A DNA stretch of 64,000 nucleotides. It comes from Enterobacter sp. SA187. GTDB lineage: Bacteria; Pseudomonadota; Gammaproteobacteria; Enterobacterales; Enterobacteriaceae. The DNA lies in assembly GCF_001888805.2 (NCBI RefSeq), contig NZ_CP019113.1, forward strand, positions 2,046,001 to 2,110,000. Reading direction: 5' to 3'. Both the position numbers and the translations under genes were made by a program. The notes under the pieces were generated by a model. It did not search any database and was not told the DNA's origin. It worked only from the letters and a program-made list of their open reading frames with translations. Positions 20,794-28,911 of the stretch are shown in pieces (position 1 is the first letter of the stretch; each line of letters opens with the position of its first letter).

Positions 20794-23700
20794 TTACGCT
20801 TTGATAAGCGGGCTTGCCACAGCCGGTTTCAGCGGCCTCTGTTCTTCCAGGAGCTGTTTCGCGTTGGGGCGGCGGTACATATCCTCCAGCTCTAACGTCA
20901 GACCATAATCGCTGCGCAGTTCATAGAGGATCTGCACGATCACCAGCGACGTCGCCCCGTAATCGAGGAAGTTCGCTTCATAAGGCAGATCCTGGCCGAT
21001 GTACTTCTGGAACACGGAAAACGCCTGCGGGTGCGCGGCAGGTTTTTCAGAATCGCTGGTGGTCTGGCTGATGAGCGTCAATAGCGCCCGGCGGTCAAAT
21101 TTCCCGTTAGCGGCATTGCGTGGCAGTTCATCCACCAGATGGATATGCTGCGGCACCAGCCACTCCGGCAGATGGCGCTGACAGTGCTGGCGCAGGGTGG
21201 CGACATCGCAGCCGGGGGCGACCACCACGCTGTGCAACTGTTTTAGCGCCCCCTCGCTGGCAAGCGTGGTGCAGTACACCACCTGCGGATGCGTCATCAG
21301 CGCGCCGTCAATTTCCAGCGGGTTAACCCGGTAGCCGGAAATCTTCACCTGACCGTCTTTACGGCCGAAGAAGGTCAGCCCCTCTTCCGGCGACCAGCGC
21401 ACCAGATCGCCGGTGGCGTAGCGTTGCGGCGGCAACAGGCCCTCCCCTGGCGCGATGAACGGGCGATCGCAGTAGCCGCGTGCGACGTGACGCCCTGCGA
21501 CAATCAGCTCGCCCAGACATCCCGCCGGTACAGGCAGGCCATTTTCATCCGCCACCATAAAGGCGCAATGGGGCAGGGGCTGGCCGATGGGCACGCCGGT
21601 TTTGCGGTACGCCTCCATTTTTTGCGCCTCGACCTGCCCGGCGCTGACGATACAGGTGGCTTCGGTCGGGCCGTAGGTGTTGAATAGCGCAGGCGTGCGC
21701 GGCAGCGCGAACCAGTGTTGCAGCGTTTCGTAGCGCATCTCATCGCCGCCGGTAATGAGAAACGCCAGGCTGGCCGGGAAGCGCGCCTGTCTCTCCTGCA
21801 TCCAGGGCGTCAGTAGCGACCAGAACGGCGTCGGCAGCGAAATGTGCGTCGGCTGCCAGCCCATCAGCAGATCAAGGAAGACGGCAAAGTCACGGCGTAC
21901 TTCCCGGTCATCGCTTGTCAGCAGCGTGCCGCCCGCGCACAGCGTGCCGTACACTTCTTCCACGCTGGCGTCGAAGGTCAGCATGTTGAATTGCAGCATG
22001 CGGCTGTTGCGATCAAGGGTATAGAGCGGAATGGCGCTGGCGATAAAGGTCGCCAGCGCAGAGCTTTGTACACAGACGCCTTTCGGTTCGCCGGTGGAGC
22101 CGGAGGTGAAAATAATATACGCATCCACCTCGTCCAGCGCCGTCAGGTCGGGCTGCCAGAGCGGTAACCCGGCGCTGTCCAGACGCAGGCGGTGTTTACG
22201 ATACAGCAGCTTGCCTGCGGGTTCGGAGGTATCGCCAATGATCATCCGGCAGCCGCAACGCGTCAGAGCGGCGTCAAGCCGACCGCTGCGCAGATCTTCA
22301 CAGGCCAGCGGAATGTAGCAGACGCCCAGCGACAGGCAGGCCAGCATAGCGATGATGGCATGGTGGCGTGTCGACAGACAGAGCGCCACCCGATCTCCGG
22401 TCTTAAGCCCGTAGGTGGTCAGATCCTGGGCGCAGAGATAGACCGCCTGCCACAGTTCGCCATAGGTGAGCGTCAGCGTCGGGGTTTCCAGCGCGATACG
22501 CCAGGGGTCATCAGCGGCATGCTGGCGGATGAGGCTCAGCACGTGAGGGGCCACGGGCAGATCCTGCTCCGGCTGAAGCGCAAGCGCGGGAAGGCTGCGC
22601 CTTACCTTTTCCAGTGCCAGCCGCTCGCCTGCCTGACGCAGATAATGCACGCAGCTTTGCGCGATACGTTGCAGCTGTGGCGCGCTGAACAGCGTCCCGT
22701 TGCCGATGAAATTCAGTTCAATATCGTTATCCGACGCATTCACCATCAGCGACACCGGCACGTCATCGTCTTCCGCTTCGTAGATCCACTCTACGCTGAC
22801 GGGGAGATCGCCAAATTGCAGGGTTTCCTCCGGCACATAGTTGAAGTGCAGGCTGGCTCCCCGGGCGGTCGGCGCGTCGGCGCTGCGGATTTCCAGGGCA
22901 ATATCGTCTGCCAGCTGTTGCAGGCTCGCGCGGGTATCTATGTTGAGCGACAGCGTGCGCGGCTCCATCATCAGGCCGAAAGTCTCGCGCCAGCGTGCCG
23001 CTTTGCGGTTATGGGTAAAAATGCCGATATCCAGCGTGGATTGCTGGCAAACATCGGCAAAGGTGGCGGCAAACGCGGCCAGCAGCAGGTTTGCCTGCGC
23101 CTGGTGTGGGCGTGCGGGCGAAAGGGCCTGCGTCAGTTGCCGGAAATGGCGCAGCGCGTCACCGCTGATTTTCTCCTGCACCAGCAGGTTATGCCCGCTA
23201 CGGCAGTGCGCGGCGGCAATGCCATGGAAGCTCAGCGGCGCAGGCGGCTGTGGCATCAGTGCCTGAGACGCGCTGAACGCCCCGGGCAGCTGCGGATAAT
23301 GACACTCCGGCAGAACGGCATCGGGCGCGTGATAGCGGCGGGACACCGCCGTAAACATCACCCGCGCGGCGTGGTGATCGTAAATCAGATGGTGGCAGCG
23401 GAAGAACCAGACAAACTGCTGCTCCGCCAGCTGGAACAGCCACGAGCCCGCCAGCGGCGCCAGCGGCGACCAGGGCTGCTTATTCAGACGGGCGATCTCC
23501 GCCTGCACATCCGCATCGCTGTTGCGTAAATCGATAAACTGGTGAGGGATCCCGCACATCTCGTCGTGCCACAGCGTGATGTCACGGCCCTGCTGCTGAT
23601 AAACGGTGCGCAGTGCGGTGAAGTGACGCGTGACGTCACGCACCGCCTGCGCCATACGTCCGGCATCCAGCGGCGCGTTGATGCTGTAGCTTTCCCCCCA

Positions 23701-25050
23701 GTTGTAGGTCAGTACGGCAGGATTGCGCGCCATGGCGTTAAGCATGGGCTGCTGCTGGCGGGTTGGGTTGAGTCGTTTCAGCGGTGCCGGACGCAGATGC
23801 AGCGGTTCGATAGCCGGAAGCGGCTCTTGTGCCGGAACGGCGATCAGCCTGCTCAGCGCCTGCGCCGCGCGTTTGACCAGCACATCGACATCATGCTGCG
23901 CCGCCCATTGCGCGTTCATATCCACATGCAGCACCAGGCCATCGCGACGGGCATCGGTGCGCAGGGAGAACACCACGGACGCACCGTGCAGACCGCCGCC
24001 CGCCCAGTCATTCAGCCCCGTCAGTTCTTCCTCATCCTGGCGGGAGGTGGCGGGCAGAATGGTGAACACCACGTCACTGTTGATCGGCGCGCCGGCAATC
24101 TGATTAAGCTCGCTCATGGAGATCTGCCGGTTGCGGAACAGGCGGAACAGCACCTTCTGGCACCGGGCGATCCATTCCTGTAACGAGCAGGGTTGCGGCA
24201 CGGAAAATAACGTCGGCAGCAGGGTAACAAAGTTTCCCAGCGCTTCCGGATCCAGTCCCGGTTTATCACACACTGGCAGCCAGGCGAGGAAGTCAGTTTC
24301 ATCGCTGACCACATGCCACAGCCAGCTCATCACGCTGTAATAAAGCGTATTGAGCTGATTTTCCGGCACGCCCGCGTGTCGCGCCAGCTGCGCCTGATCG
24401 CAGGGAATAAAAAAGTTGCGGCGGATGATGCGAGTGGACGACAGCGCCGGTTTACTGAACGGCAATAACGTAGGCAGGGTTTGCTGCCAGTAGCGGGTGA
24501 CCGCAGGCGGTGTGATTTGCGGCCCGCACTGCTCCAGATAATCGCAGCGCATCTCCGGAAGCGCACCGGCATCGTCCACGCGTTTGCGGCTGGCGCTGTA
24601 GTCCAGCGCCATGGTTTTCAGGCGGCACAGCGACAGTCCATCGACAATGGCATGATGAATGCGGAAGGTGGCGACCAATCGATCGCCACAGTAAAACAGG
24701 CGGGCGTCGTACAGCGGCGCGTCAAACAGCTCTGCGGGTTCATATTGCCAGGCTTCCAGCATCCCGGCGATGGTGTGGGCGTCGCAGACAGTGGGCGCGG
24801 TGTCCCACTGCGGCATCAGGCCGTCCACATACTGGCGAATACCCTCGTCGGTGCGGGTAAAGCGCACACGCAGGATCGCTTTATCATGCCACAGGCGCGT
24901 CAGCGCATCCGTCACCCGCTGCCAGTCGTGACCGGCAGGGAAAGACACCGCTGAAACCATCTGAAAGCGTTCGCTGTGCCCGTGGATCGCCTGGCTCATG
25001 ACGATTTCAGTTTGCTGTCGGTATAAAGGGAAGGTTATACGCGCTGTCAC
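20794..25050 (-). CDS. Nonribosomal peptide synthetase, C-C-A-T
   Basis: This 1418-residue synthetase has four domains. C1 (about 1-400) has an intact HHAIVDG motif at 132-138. C2 (about 425-820) has HHLIYDH at 553-559, so the usual final Gly of HHxxxDG is His. The adenylation domain (about 840-1330) shows FTSGSTGEPKG (981-991), NTYGPTEAT (1124-1132), YATGDL, SGYRVNPLEIDG and a C-terminal NGKFDRR. A carrier domain carries the phosphopantetheine serine in YGATSL (Ser1368). Aligned by hand to the PheA pocket, the specificity code reads DAESIGTCIK. From memory this resembles lysine codes such as that of bacitracin synthetase; Glu at the third position favours a basic side chain. The gene overlaps the diiron-like gene by four bases. 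Confidence 0.92.
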   Translation of the reverse strand: MTARITFPLYRQQTEIVMSQAIHGHSERFQMVSAVSFPAGHDWQRVTDALTRLWHDKAILRVRFTRTDEGIRQYVDGLMPQWDTAPTVCDAHTIAGMLEAWQYEPAELFDAPLYDARLFYCGDRLVATFRIHHAIVDGLSLCRLKTMALDYSASRKRVDDAGALPEMRCDYLEQCGPQITPPAVTRYWQQTLPTLLPFSKPALSSTRIIRRNFFIPCDQAQLARHAGVPENQLNTLYYSVMSWLWHVVSDETDFLAWLPVCDKPGLDPEALGNFVTLLPTLFSVPQPCSLQEWIARCQKVLFRLFRNRQISMSELNQIAGAPINSDVVFTILPATSRQDEEELTGLNDWAGGGLHGASVVFSLRTDARRDGLVLHVDMNAQWAAQHDVDVLVKRAAQALSRLIAVPAQEPLPAIEPLHLRPAPLKRLNPTRQQQPMLNAMARNPAVLTYNWGESYSINAPLDAGRMAQAVRDVTRHFTALRTVYQQQGRDITLWHDEMCGIPHQFIDLRNSDADVQAEIARLNKQPWSPLAPLAGSWLFQLAEQQFVWFFRCHHLIYDHHAARVMFTAVSRRYHAPDAVLPECHYPQLPGAFSASQALMPQPPAPLSFHGIAAAHCRSGHNLLVQEKISGDALRHFRQLTQALSPARPHQAQANLLLAAFAATFADVCQQSTLDIGIFTHNRKAARWRETFGLMMEPRTLSLNIDTRASLQQLADDIALEIRSADAPTARGASLHFNYVPEETLQFGDLPVSVEWIYEAEDDDVPVSLMVNASDNDIELNFIGNGTLFSAPQLQRIAQSCVHYLRQAGERLALEKVRRSLPALALQPEQDLPVAPHVLSLIRQHAADDPWRIALETPTLTLTYGELWQAVYLCAQDLTTYGLKTGDRVALCLSTRHHAIIAMLACLSLGVCYIPLACEDLRSGRLDAALTRCGCRMIIGDTSEPAGKLLYRKHRLRLDSAGLPLWQPDLTALDEVDAYIIFTSGSTGEPKGVCVQSSALATFIASAIPLYTLDRNSRMLQFNMLTFDASVEEVYGTLCAGGTLLTSDDREVRRDFAVFLDLLMGWQPTHISLPTPFWSLLTPWMQERQARFPASLAFLITGGDEMRYETLQHWFALPRTPALFNTYGPTEATCIVSAGQVEAQKMEAYRKTGVPIGQPLPHCAFMVADENGLPVPAGCLGELIVAGRHVARGYCDRPFIAPGEGLLPPQRYATGDLVRWSPEEGLTFFGRKDGQVKISGYRVNPLEIDGALMTHPQVVYCTTLASEGALKQLHSVVVAPGCDVATLRQHCQRHLPEWLVPQHIHLVDELPRNAANGKFDRRALLTLISQTTSDSEKPAAHPQAFSVFQKYIGQDLPYEANFLDYGATSLVIVQILYELRSDYGLTLELEDMYRRPNAKQLLEEQRPLKPAVASPLIKA

Positions 25051-25886
25051 TTTTGCCCTTTCTCCCAGTTCGCGATGTGCTTGTGGGCGGCGGCCAGCTT
25101 ATCGGCGTCCATTCTGGTCTGTTCAGGATGGAAGCCCGGCAGGAACCAGGGCAGAAAATCTTTGATGATGGTGACGTACAGGCCCTTCCAGCCATACAGC
25201 TTCCACAGCGTGCCGGGAATGCTCGCCAGGGTAAGTTCACCGCGGGCTTTCATCGCGCCGGTGCTGAGTTTTAACAGCAGCAGGGCGAAGATGAGGAAAG
25301 ACGCCAGCGACCAGACAATTCGGTGTGGATAGCTGCCGCCGGTTTTCATATAAATATCGAAAGGCACGCTGCGGTGCTCCACTTCTTCAATGGCGTGCCA
25401 GTACCACAGGGCTTTCATTTCATCGCTCGCCCCCTCAAGCCAGCGGGGATTGCCGATCACCTGTTTGCCGCCGATGGACGTCAGGTGCTCCAGCGCACAG
25501 GTGACTGCGAGCTGGTTACGCGGCTTAAGGCTGCGCAGCCAGGTGAAGCAGCGACCCAGCAGGCGTTCGTTTTTTTCCACGAAGCGCTCCGGCAGGCCCA
25601 GCGAACGATTATATTTATTGTGCCAGCGCGTGTGCTCTGCTTCCTGATAGTAAAAACGGCGGGCAATCTCCTGCGCCTCTTCCATATCGGGATGGGCTTT
25701 CAGCGTCTGTTTTACCGAGTTGATAAACAGGCGTTCAGCTTCCGGAAACATCAATGACAGCGCGTCGAGATTTGCCGCAAGCGAGGCGTCGCGTTTTAAC
25801 CAGTAAGGATGCTCTTCATCCGGCGTGAATGAAAAGTCCATATGGCGTAGCGTAAGTTCTGAAGTTAAATTCCCTTTCATCGTCAT
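25047..25886 (-). CDS. Metal-dependent hydrolase-like (PF10118), ferritin-like diiron candidate
   Basis: The 279 residues resemble the family annotated as predicted metal-dependent hydrolase (COG3687/PF10118). Conserved acidic and His residues form two EXXH-like pairs typical of helical diiron proteins: Glu51, Glu82/His85 with His89, Glu133, and Glu167 or Glu168 with His171. A hydrophobic segment at about 190-206 may anchor it to the membrane. The real chemistry of the family is poorly known, and an oxygenase is as plausible as a hydrolase. It sits 20 bases after the ligase-reductase gene and overlaps the synthetase start. Inferred role: tailoring of the substrate. Confidence 0.75.
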   Translation of the reverse strand: MTMKGNLTSELTLRHMDFSFTPDEEHPYWLKRDASLAANLDALSLMFPEAERLFINSVKQTLKAHPDMEEAQEIARRFYYQEAEHTRWHNKYNRSLGLPERFVEKNERLLGRCFTWLRSLKPRNQLAVTCALEHLTSIGGKQVIGNPRWLEGASDEMKALWYWHAIEEVEHRSVPFDIYMKTGGSYPHRIVWSLASFLIFALLLLKLSTGAMKARGELTLASIPGTLWKLYGWKGLYVTIIKDFLPWFLPGFHPEQTRMDADKLAAAHKHIANWEKGQK

Positions 25887-25906
25887 TCCTTAATCAGTAG
25901 TGGTTA

Positions 25907-28612
25907 TCAGGCCTTTGCAGTGGAGGAGGTGCGGCCATGTTTACGGTGCGCCGTCGCCCAGGTGTGGCTGGCCATCGCACAGGCCAGCGAAAGTTCGCCC
26001 GCCAGCACAGTGGCGGCGACAATTTCCGCCAGTTTGTTGGCTTTTCCTGCGCCCTGACAGCCCAGCAGGGCAAGACCCGCCTGAGCATAGGGCTGGTTCA
26101 CGCCGCCGCCGACGGTGCCGACGATCAGCGACGGGATGGTGATGGCGACTCGCAGATCGCCGTCCGTCGTCTGGCGACAGTCCATGATCATGCTGCTGGA
26201 TTCCGCCACGCAGGCGGCGTCCTGTCCGAGGGCGATAAACAGGGCGGCGATACCGTTGGCGCTGTGGCAACCGTTGCTGGTGGCACCCGCCAGCCAGCCG
26301 CCTTTGGTCGCCAGCCAGTACAGCTCCATAAACTGTTCCGGCGTGGTTTTCATCACCTTGTAAAGCTCGTTCGCGGGCACAACGATCTCGGCAGATACCC
26401 GGCGTCCACGGCCGCTGATCATATTGAGGGCGGAGTGCTTTTTATCGGTGTCGAAATTCCCGGACAGCAAATAGCGGTAGGGCCACGGGCAGTGGTCGAG
26501 GAGCCATAAACAGAGCTTCTCGGTCACGATAGTCACCATGTTTTGCCCGGCAGCGTCGCCGGTGGTGTAGTTAAAGCGCACAAACACCGTGCGATCCAGC
26601 GGCTGCACGTCAAGGGAACGCAGTTTTGCAAAGCGCGAATGCTCGCTCACCTGCTGCTGTAGCGCCGGAAGTTGCGACGGCAACCAGTGGGCAAAGGCGG
26701 TGGCATCGATCATGCTGTCGAAGCAAAAGACCGGCGAGCGCTGCATGTTCTCGCCGCTGATCACCGTTTTTACCGGATTGTCGGCGTTGAACAGCTTCAT
26801 CCCCCGGTGATAGCTGGCGACCATTGAGCCTTCCGTGGTGGCCAGCGGTACATAAAATCCGCCGCTGGCGTACTGGCCCTGCACATGTAACGGCCCGGCG
26901 ATGCCCACCGGAACGGACGCCGTGCCGATAGCGTTCTCAATATTGCCTTTTAAGGTTTCGGCATTGAGTGACTCATCAAACAGCGGCGCCAGCGACACGC
27001 CGGTGTGCTGTTCCAGAAACTGATGACGTTCATGAATATCGGCAGGCAGAAAGTGTTGCTTGCTGAAGCGGCGCGGCAGGGGCGCGGCGGCGGCAATGGC
27101 CTGGCGTTTGCGCATCAGCTTGCCGTTGCCGTTACGCGGCAGCGCAGTGACGATATGAAAGCAGTGCGGCAGCTTGTAGTAACTGAGCTGTGTGGCGAGC
27201 CACTGGCGCAGGACGCCCACATCAAAGGTGGCGGGGTCTTCAGGCACCAGGCTGGCAACAATGCGCTGAGTGATCTCTTTGTCGTCCTCGCCCGTTACCA
27301 TGCACTCTTTGACAGCGCCGGATCGCAGTATGGCGTTTTCGATTTCCGTCGGATCGAGAGTGAAGCCGCGGGTAATGATAAGATTGTCGATTCGCCCCAG
27401 ATGACGAAAATACCCGTCGCTGTTTTGCTCGGCGCGGTCGCCCGTGATCAGCCAGCCTGCAAAGGGGCCGCTTTTGGCAAGCGCTCTGTCCGCGATGAGA
27501 CCGCGTACTGCCAGATACCCCGGCATACCTGCCGGCAGATGCTGGCCTGACTCATCCAGCACCGCCACTTCATAGCCCGGCAGCGCTTTGCCCGTCCAGC
27601 CGGGGCGGGCGTCTTCTTCGCGGGTGGAGATAAAAATATGCAGCGCTTCGGTGCATCCCAGCGCATCGGTTAACACCAGCCCGGTGGCTTCACGCCACTG
27701 GAGGGCAAGATCTTCCGACAGGGTTTCACCCGCAGAAATGCATTTGCGCAGCGTTGATGTCGACCATCCGGCTTTCAGTAAACGGCGATAGGCGGTAGGC
27801 GCGGTAAACAGCACCGTTGCCTGAAAACGCGCGATAATCTCTGGCAGCGTTTTAGGCGACACTTCCCGAAGTAATACCGAACTGGCGCCCACCGTCATTG
27901 GCGCAAAGATAAGCGAGCCTAAACCATAATTAAAGGAGAGCGGCGCGGTGCAGACAATAATGTCGGCAGGCTGAGGTTTTAATATATTAACAACATAGCT
28001 TTCGCAGTTGGCTTTAATATCCCCATGACTGTGAAGCGTTATTTTAGGTTTGCCGGTACTGCCCGAGGTAAAAGCAATGAGGGCAATGTCGCTGGCATGG
28101 CTTTCTGGCCAGCAAAAAGATGCAGGGACTGCCTCGAGCAGGGAGTCGGAGATAAATTCATTATTTTCCTTTTCTGAATCAATGCTAATCATTCTGGAAA
28201 ATAGCGGATGGTGCTCATCGGGGATATATTTTTCCCGCAGGCTTTCATCAATAATAATGAGCGCAGGGGAGGCCAGTTCAATAATATTATCGAATTCCAC
28301 CTTGCTTGATGCCGGGTTCAGGGTGGTGATGACGCCGCCCGCCCGTACTACCGCCAGCCAGCACAGCGTCTGGGCAATACTGCATGGGGCAAGCAACGCT
28401 ACTCTGTTGCCGGGCTTAAAGTTATGTTTAATCAACAAATTCGCCGCAATGAGATCTACCGTTTTCTTAACATCACGGTACGTCCAGTTATTGTTAAGCG
28501 TTCTGAAACAAAGATTATCCGGGTGCGGCGTCTGATTTATTAACCAGGCTGATATATTAAGTTTTTCTGCTTCCTGCGAAAGAAAAGATGAAGAACTATT
28601 GGCAACGTCCAT
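25907..28612 (-). CDS. Acyl-CoA ligase fused to HMG-CoA reductase-like domain
   Basis: The 901-residue protein has two enzymes in one chain. Residues 1-510 form an AMP-forming acyl-CoA ligase with FTSGSTGKPK (181-190), a benzoate-CoA-ligase-like LGCTEALHIFIST (318-330), TGDR (390-393) and the catalytic lysine in NGNGKL (Lys498). Residues 520-901 form a complete class I-like HMG-CoA reductase catalytic domain: ENAIG...VPVGIAGPL (559-575), ATTEG (Glu594), GNFDTDKK (Lys724), GQD (Asp798), GTVGGG (832-837) and His889. These align with the human Glu559/Lys691/Asp767/His866 tetrad, so the domain looks active. I know no characterised protein with this fusion. Inferred reaction: activation of an acid to its CoA thioester and NADPH reduction to alcohol or aldehyde. 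It is the first gene of the operon. Confidence 0.9.
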   Translation of the reverse strand: MDVANSSSSFLSQEAEKLNISAWLINQTPHPDNLCFRTLNNNWTYRDVKKTVDLIAANLLIKHNFKPGNRVALLAPCSIAQTLCWLAVVRAGGVITTLNPASSKVEFDNIIELASPALIIIDESLREKYIPDEHHPLFSRMISIDSEKENNEFISDSLLEAVPASFCWPESHASDIALIAFTSGSTGKPKITLHSHGDIKANCESYVVNILKPQPADIIVCTAPLSFNYGLGSLIFAPMTVGASSVLLREVSPKTLPEIIARFQATVLFTAPTAYRRLLKAGWSTSTLRKCISAGETLSEDLALQWREATGLVLTDALGCTEALHIFISTREEDARPGWTGKALPGYEVAVLDESGQHLPAGMPGYLAVRGLIADRALAKSGPFAGWLITGDRAEQNSDGYFRHLGRIDNLIITRGFTLDPTEIENAILRSGAVKECMVTGEDDKEITQRIVASLVPEDPATFDVGVLRQWLATQLSYYKLPHCFHIVTALPRNGNGKLMRKRQAIAAAAPLPRRFSKQHFLPADIHERHQFLEQHTGVSLAPLFDESLNAETLKGNIENAIGTASVPVGIAGPLHVQGQYASGGFYVPLATTEGSMVASYHRGMKLFNADNPVKTVISGENMQRSPVFCFDSMIDATAFAHWLPSQLPALQQQVSEHSRFAKLRSLDVQPLDRTVFVRFNYTTGDAAGQNMVTIVTEKLCLWLLDHCPWPYRYLLSGNFDTDKKHSALNMISGRGRRVSAEIVVPANELYKVMKTTPEQFMELYWLATKGGWLAGATSNGCHSANGIAALFIALGQDAACVAESSSMIMDCRQTTDGDLRVAITIPSLIVGTVGGGVNQPYAQAGLALLGCQGAGKANKLAEIVAATVLAGELSLACAMASHTWATAHRKHGRTSSTAKA

Positions 28613-28690
28613 TGTTGTCTCTGTAATATATAAATGATGTGAATATGTTTCTTGTGAAAAATCCTTGAGGGACAGGAATGTGCGTAATTT

Positions 28691-28719
28691 CCTATTGCAC
28701 TTGTAACTAAGTGTATAGG
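28691..28719. promoter_or_regulatory. Near-palindromic operator candidate
   Basis: A 29-base imperfect palindrome has arms CCTATTGCACTT (28691-28702) and AAGTGTATAGG (28709-28719), with a central GTAACT. The arms differ by one inserted base. It covers the -10 element of the promoter driving the biosynthetic operon, which suits a TetR- or MarR-type repressor. No such regulator is encoded nearby apart from the LysR-type YafC. Confidence 0.55.
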
Positions 28720-28739
28720 TAACAGAATAACAGTGTCAA
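28712..28739 (-). promoter_or_regulatory. Sigma70-type promoter of the biosynthetic operon
   Basis: On the minus strand, TTGACA (28739-28734) and TATACA (28717-28712) are separated by 16 bases, about 100 bases upstream of the ligase-reductase ATG. This is a near-consensus promoter. It lies in the AT-rich 299-base gap between the operon and yafC; I see nothing else in that gap. Confidence 0.65.
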
Positions 28740-28911
28740 TGGGGGACTGAAAATTGAAATGTCTGCGGCAATTAAAGACCGAGTTGTGAAACGATTTTAT
28801 CAATTAAATGAAAGAGTTTCCTAATGCCCGAAATATAATAAAAAATAGCGATTAATATTATATCCACCAGGATAAAGCCTAAGCCAGGCGGCTAATAAGA
28901 TACGCTCTTTT

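Noticed and set aside
22192..23529. A long plus-strand open frame (445 codons) opposite the NRPS gene
   Set aside because: It is antisense to a clear multidomain synthetase in GC-rich DNA, where stop-free antisense frames are expected. The translation shows no family motif.
20794..28612. Siderophore cluster
   Set aside because: No salicylate or DHB synthesis genes, no TonB-dependent receptor pattern, no Fur box noticed, and a Lol-like rather than siderophore-type exporter.
25907..28612. Mevalonate-pathway gene
   Set aside because: No HMG-CoA synthase, mevalonate kinase or related gene is nearby, and the reductase domain is fused to an acyl-CoA ligase in an NRPS operon.
28540..28803. Small 87-codon minus-strand frame overlapping the ligase-reductase start
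   Set aside because: It overlaps the promoter and the first codons of the large gene in another frame, with no recognisable content.
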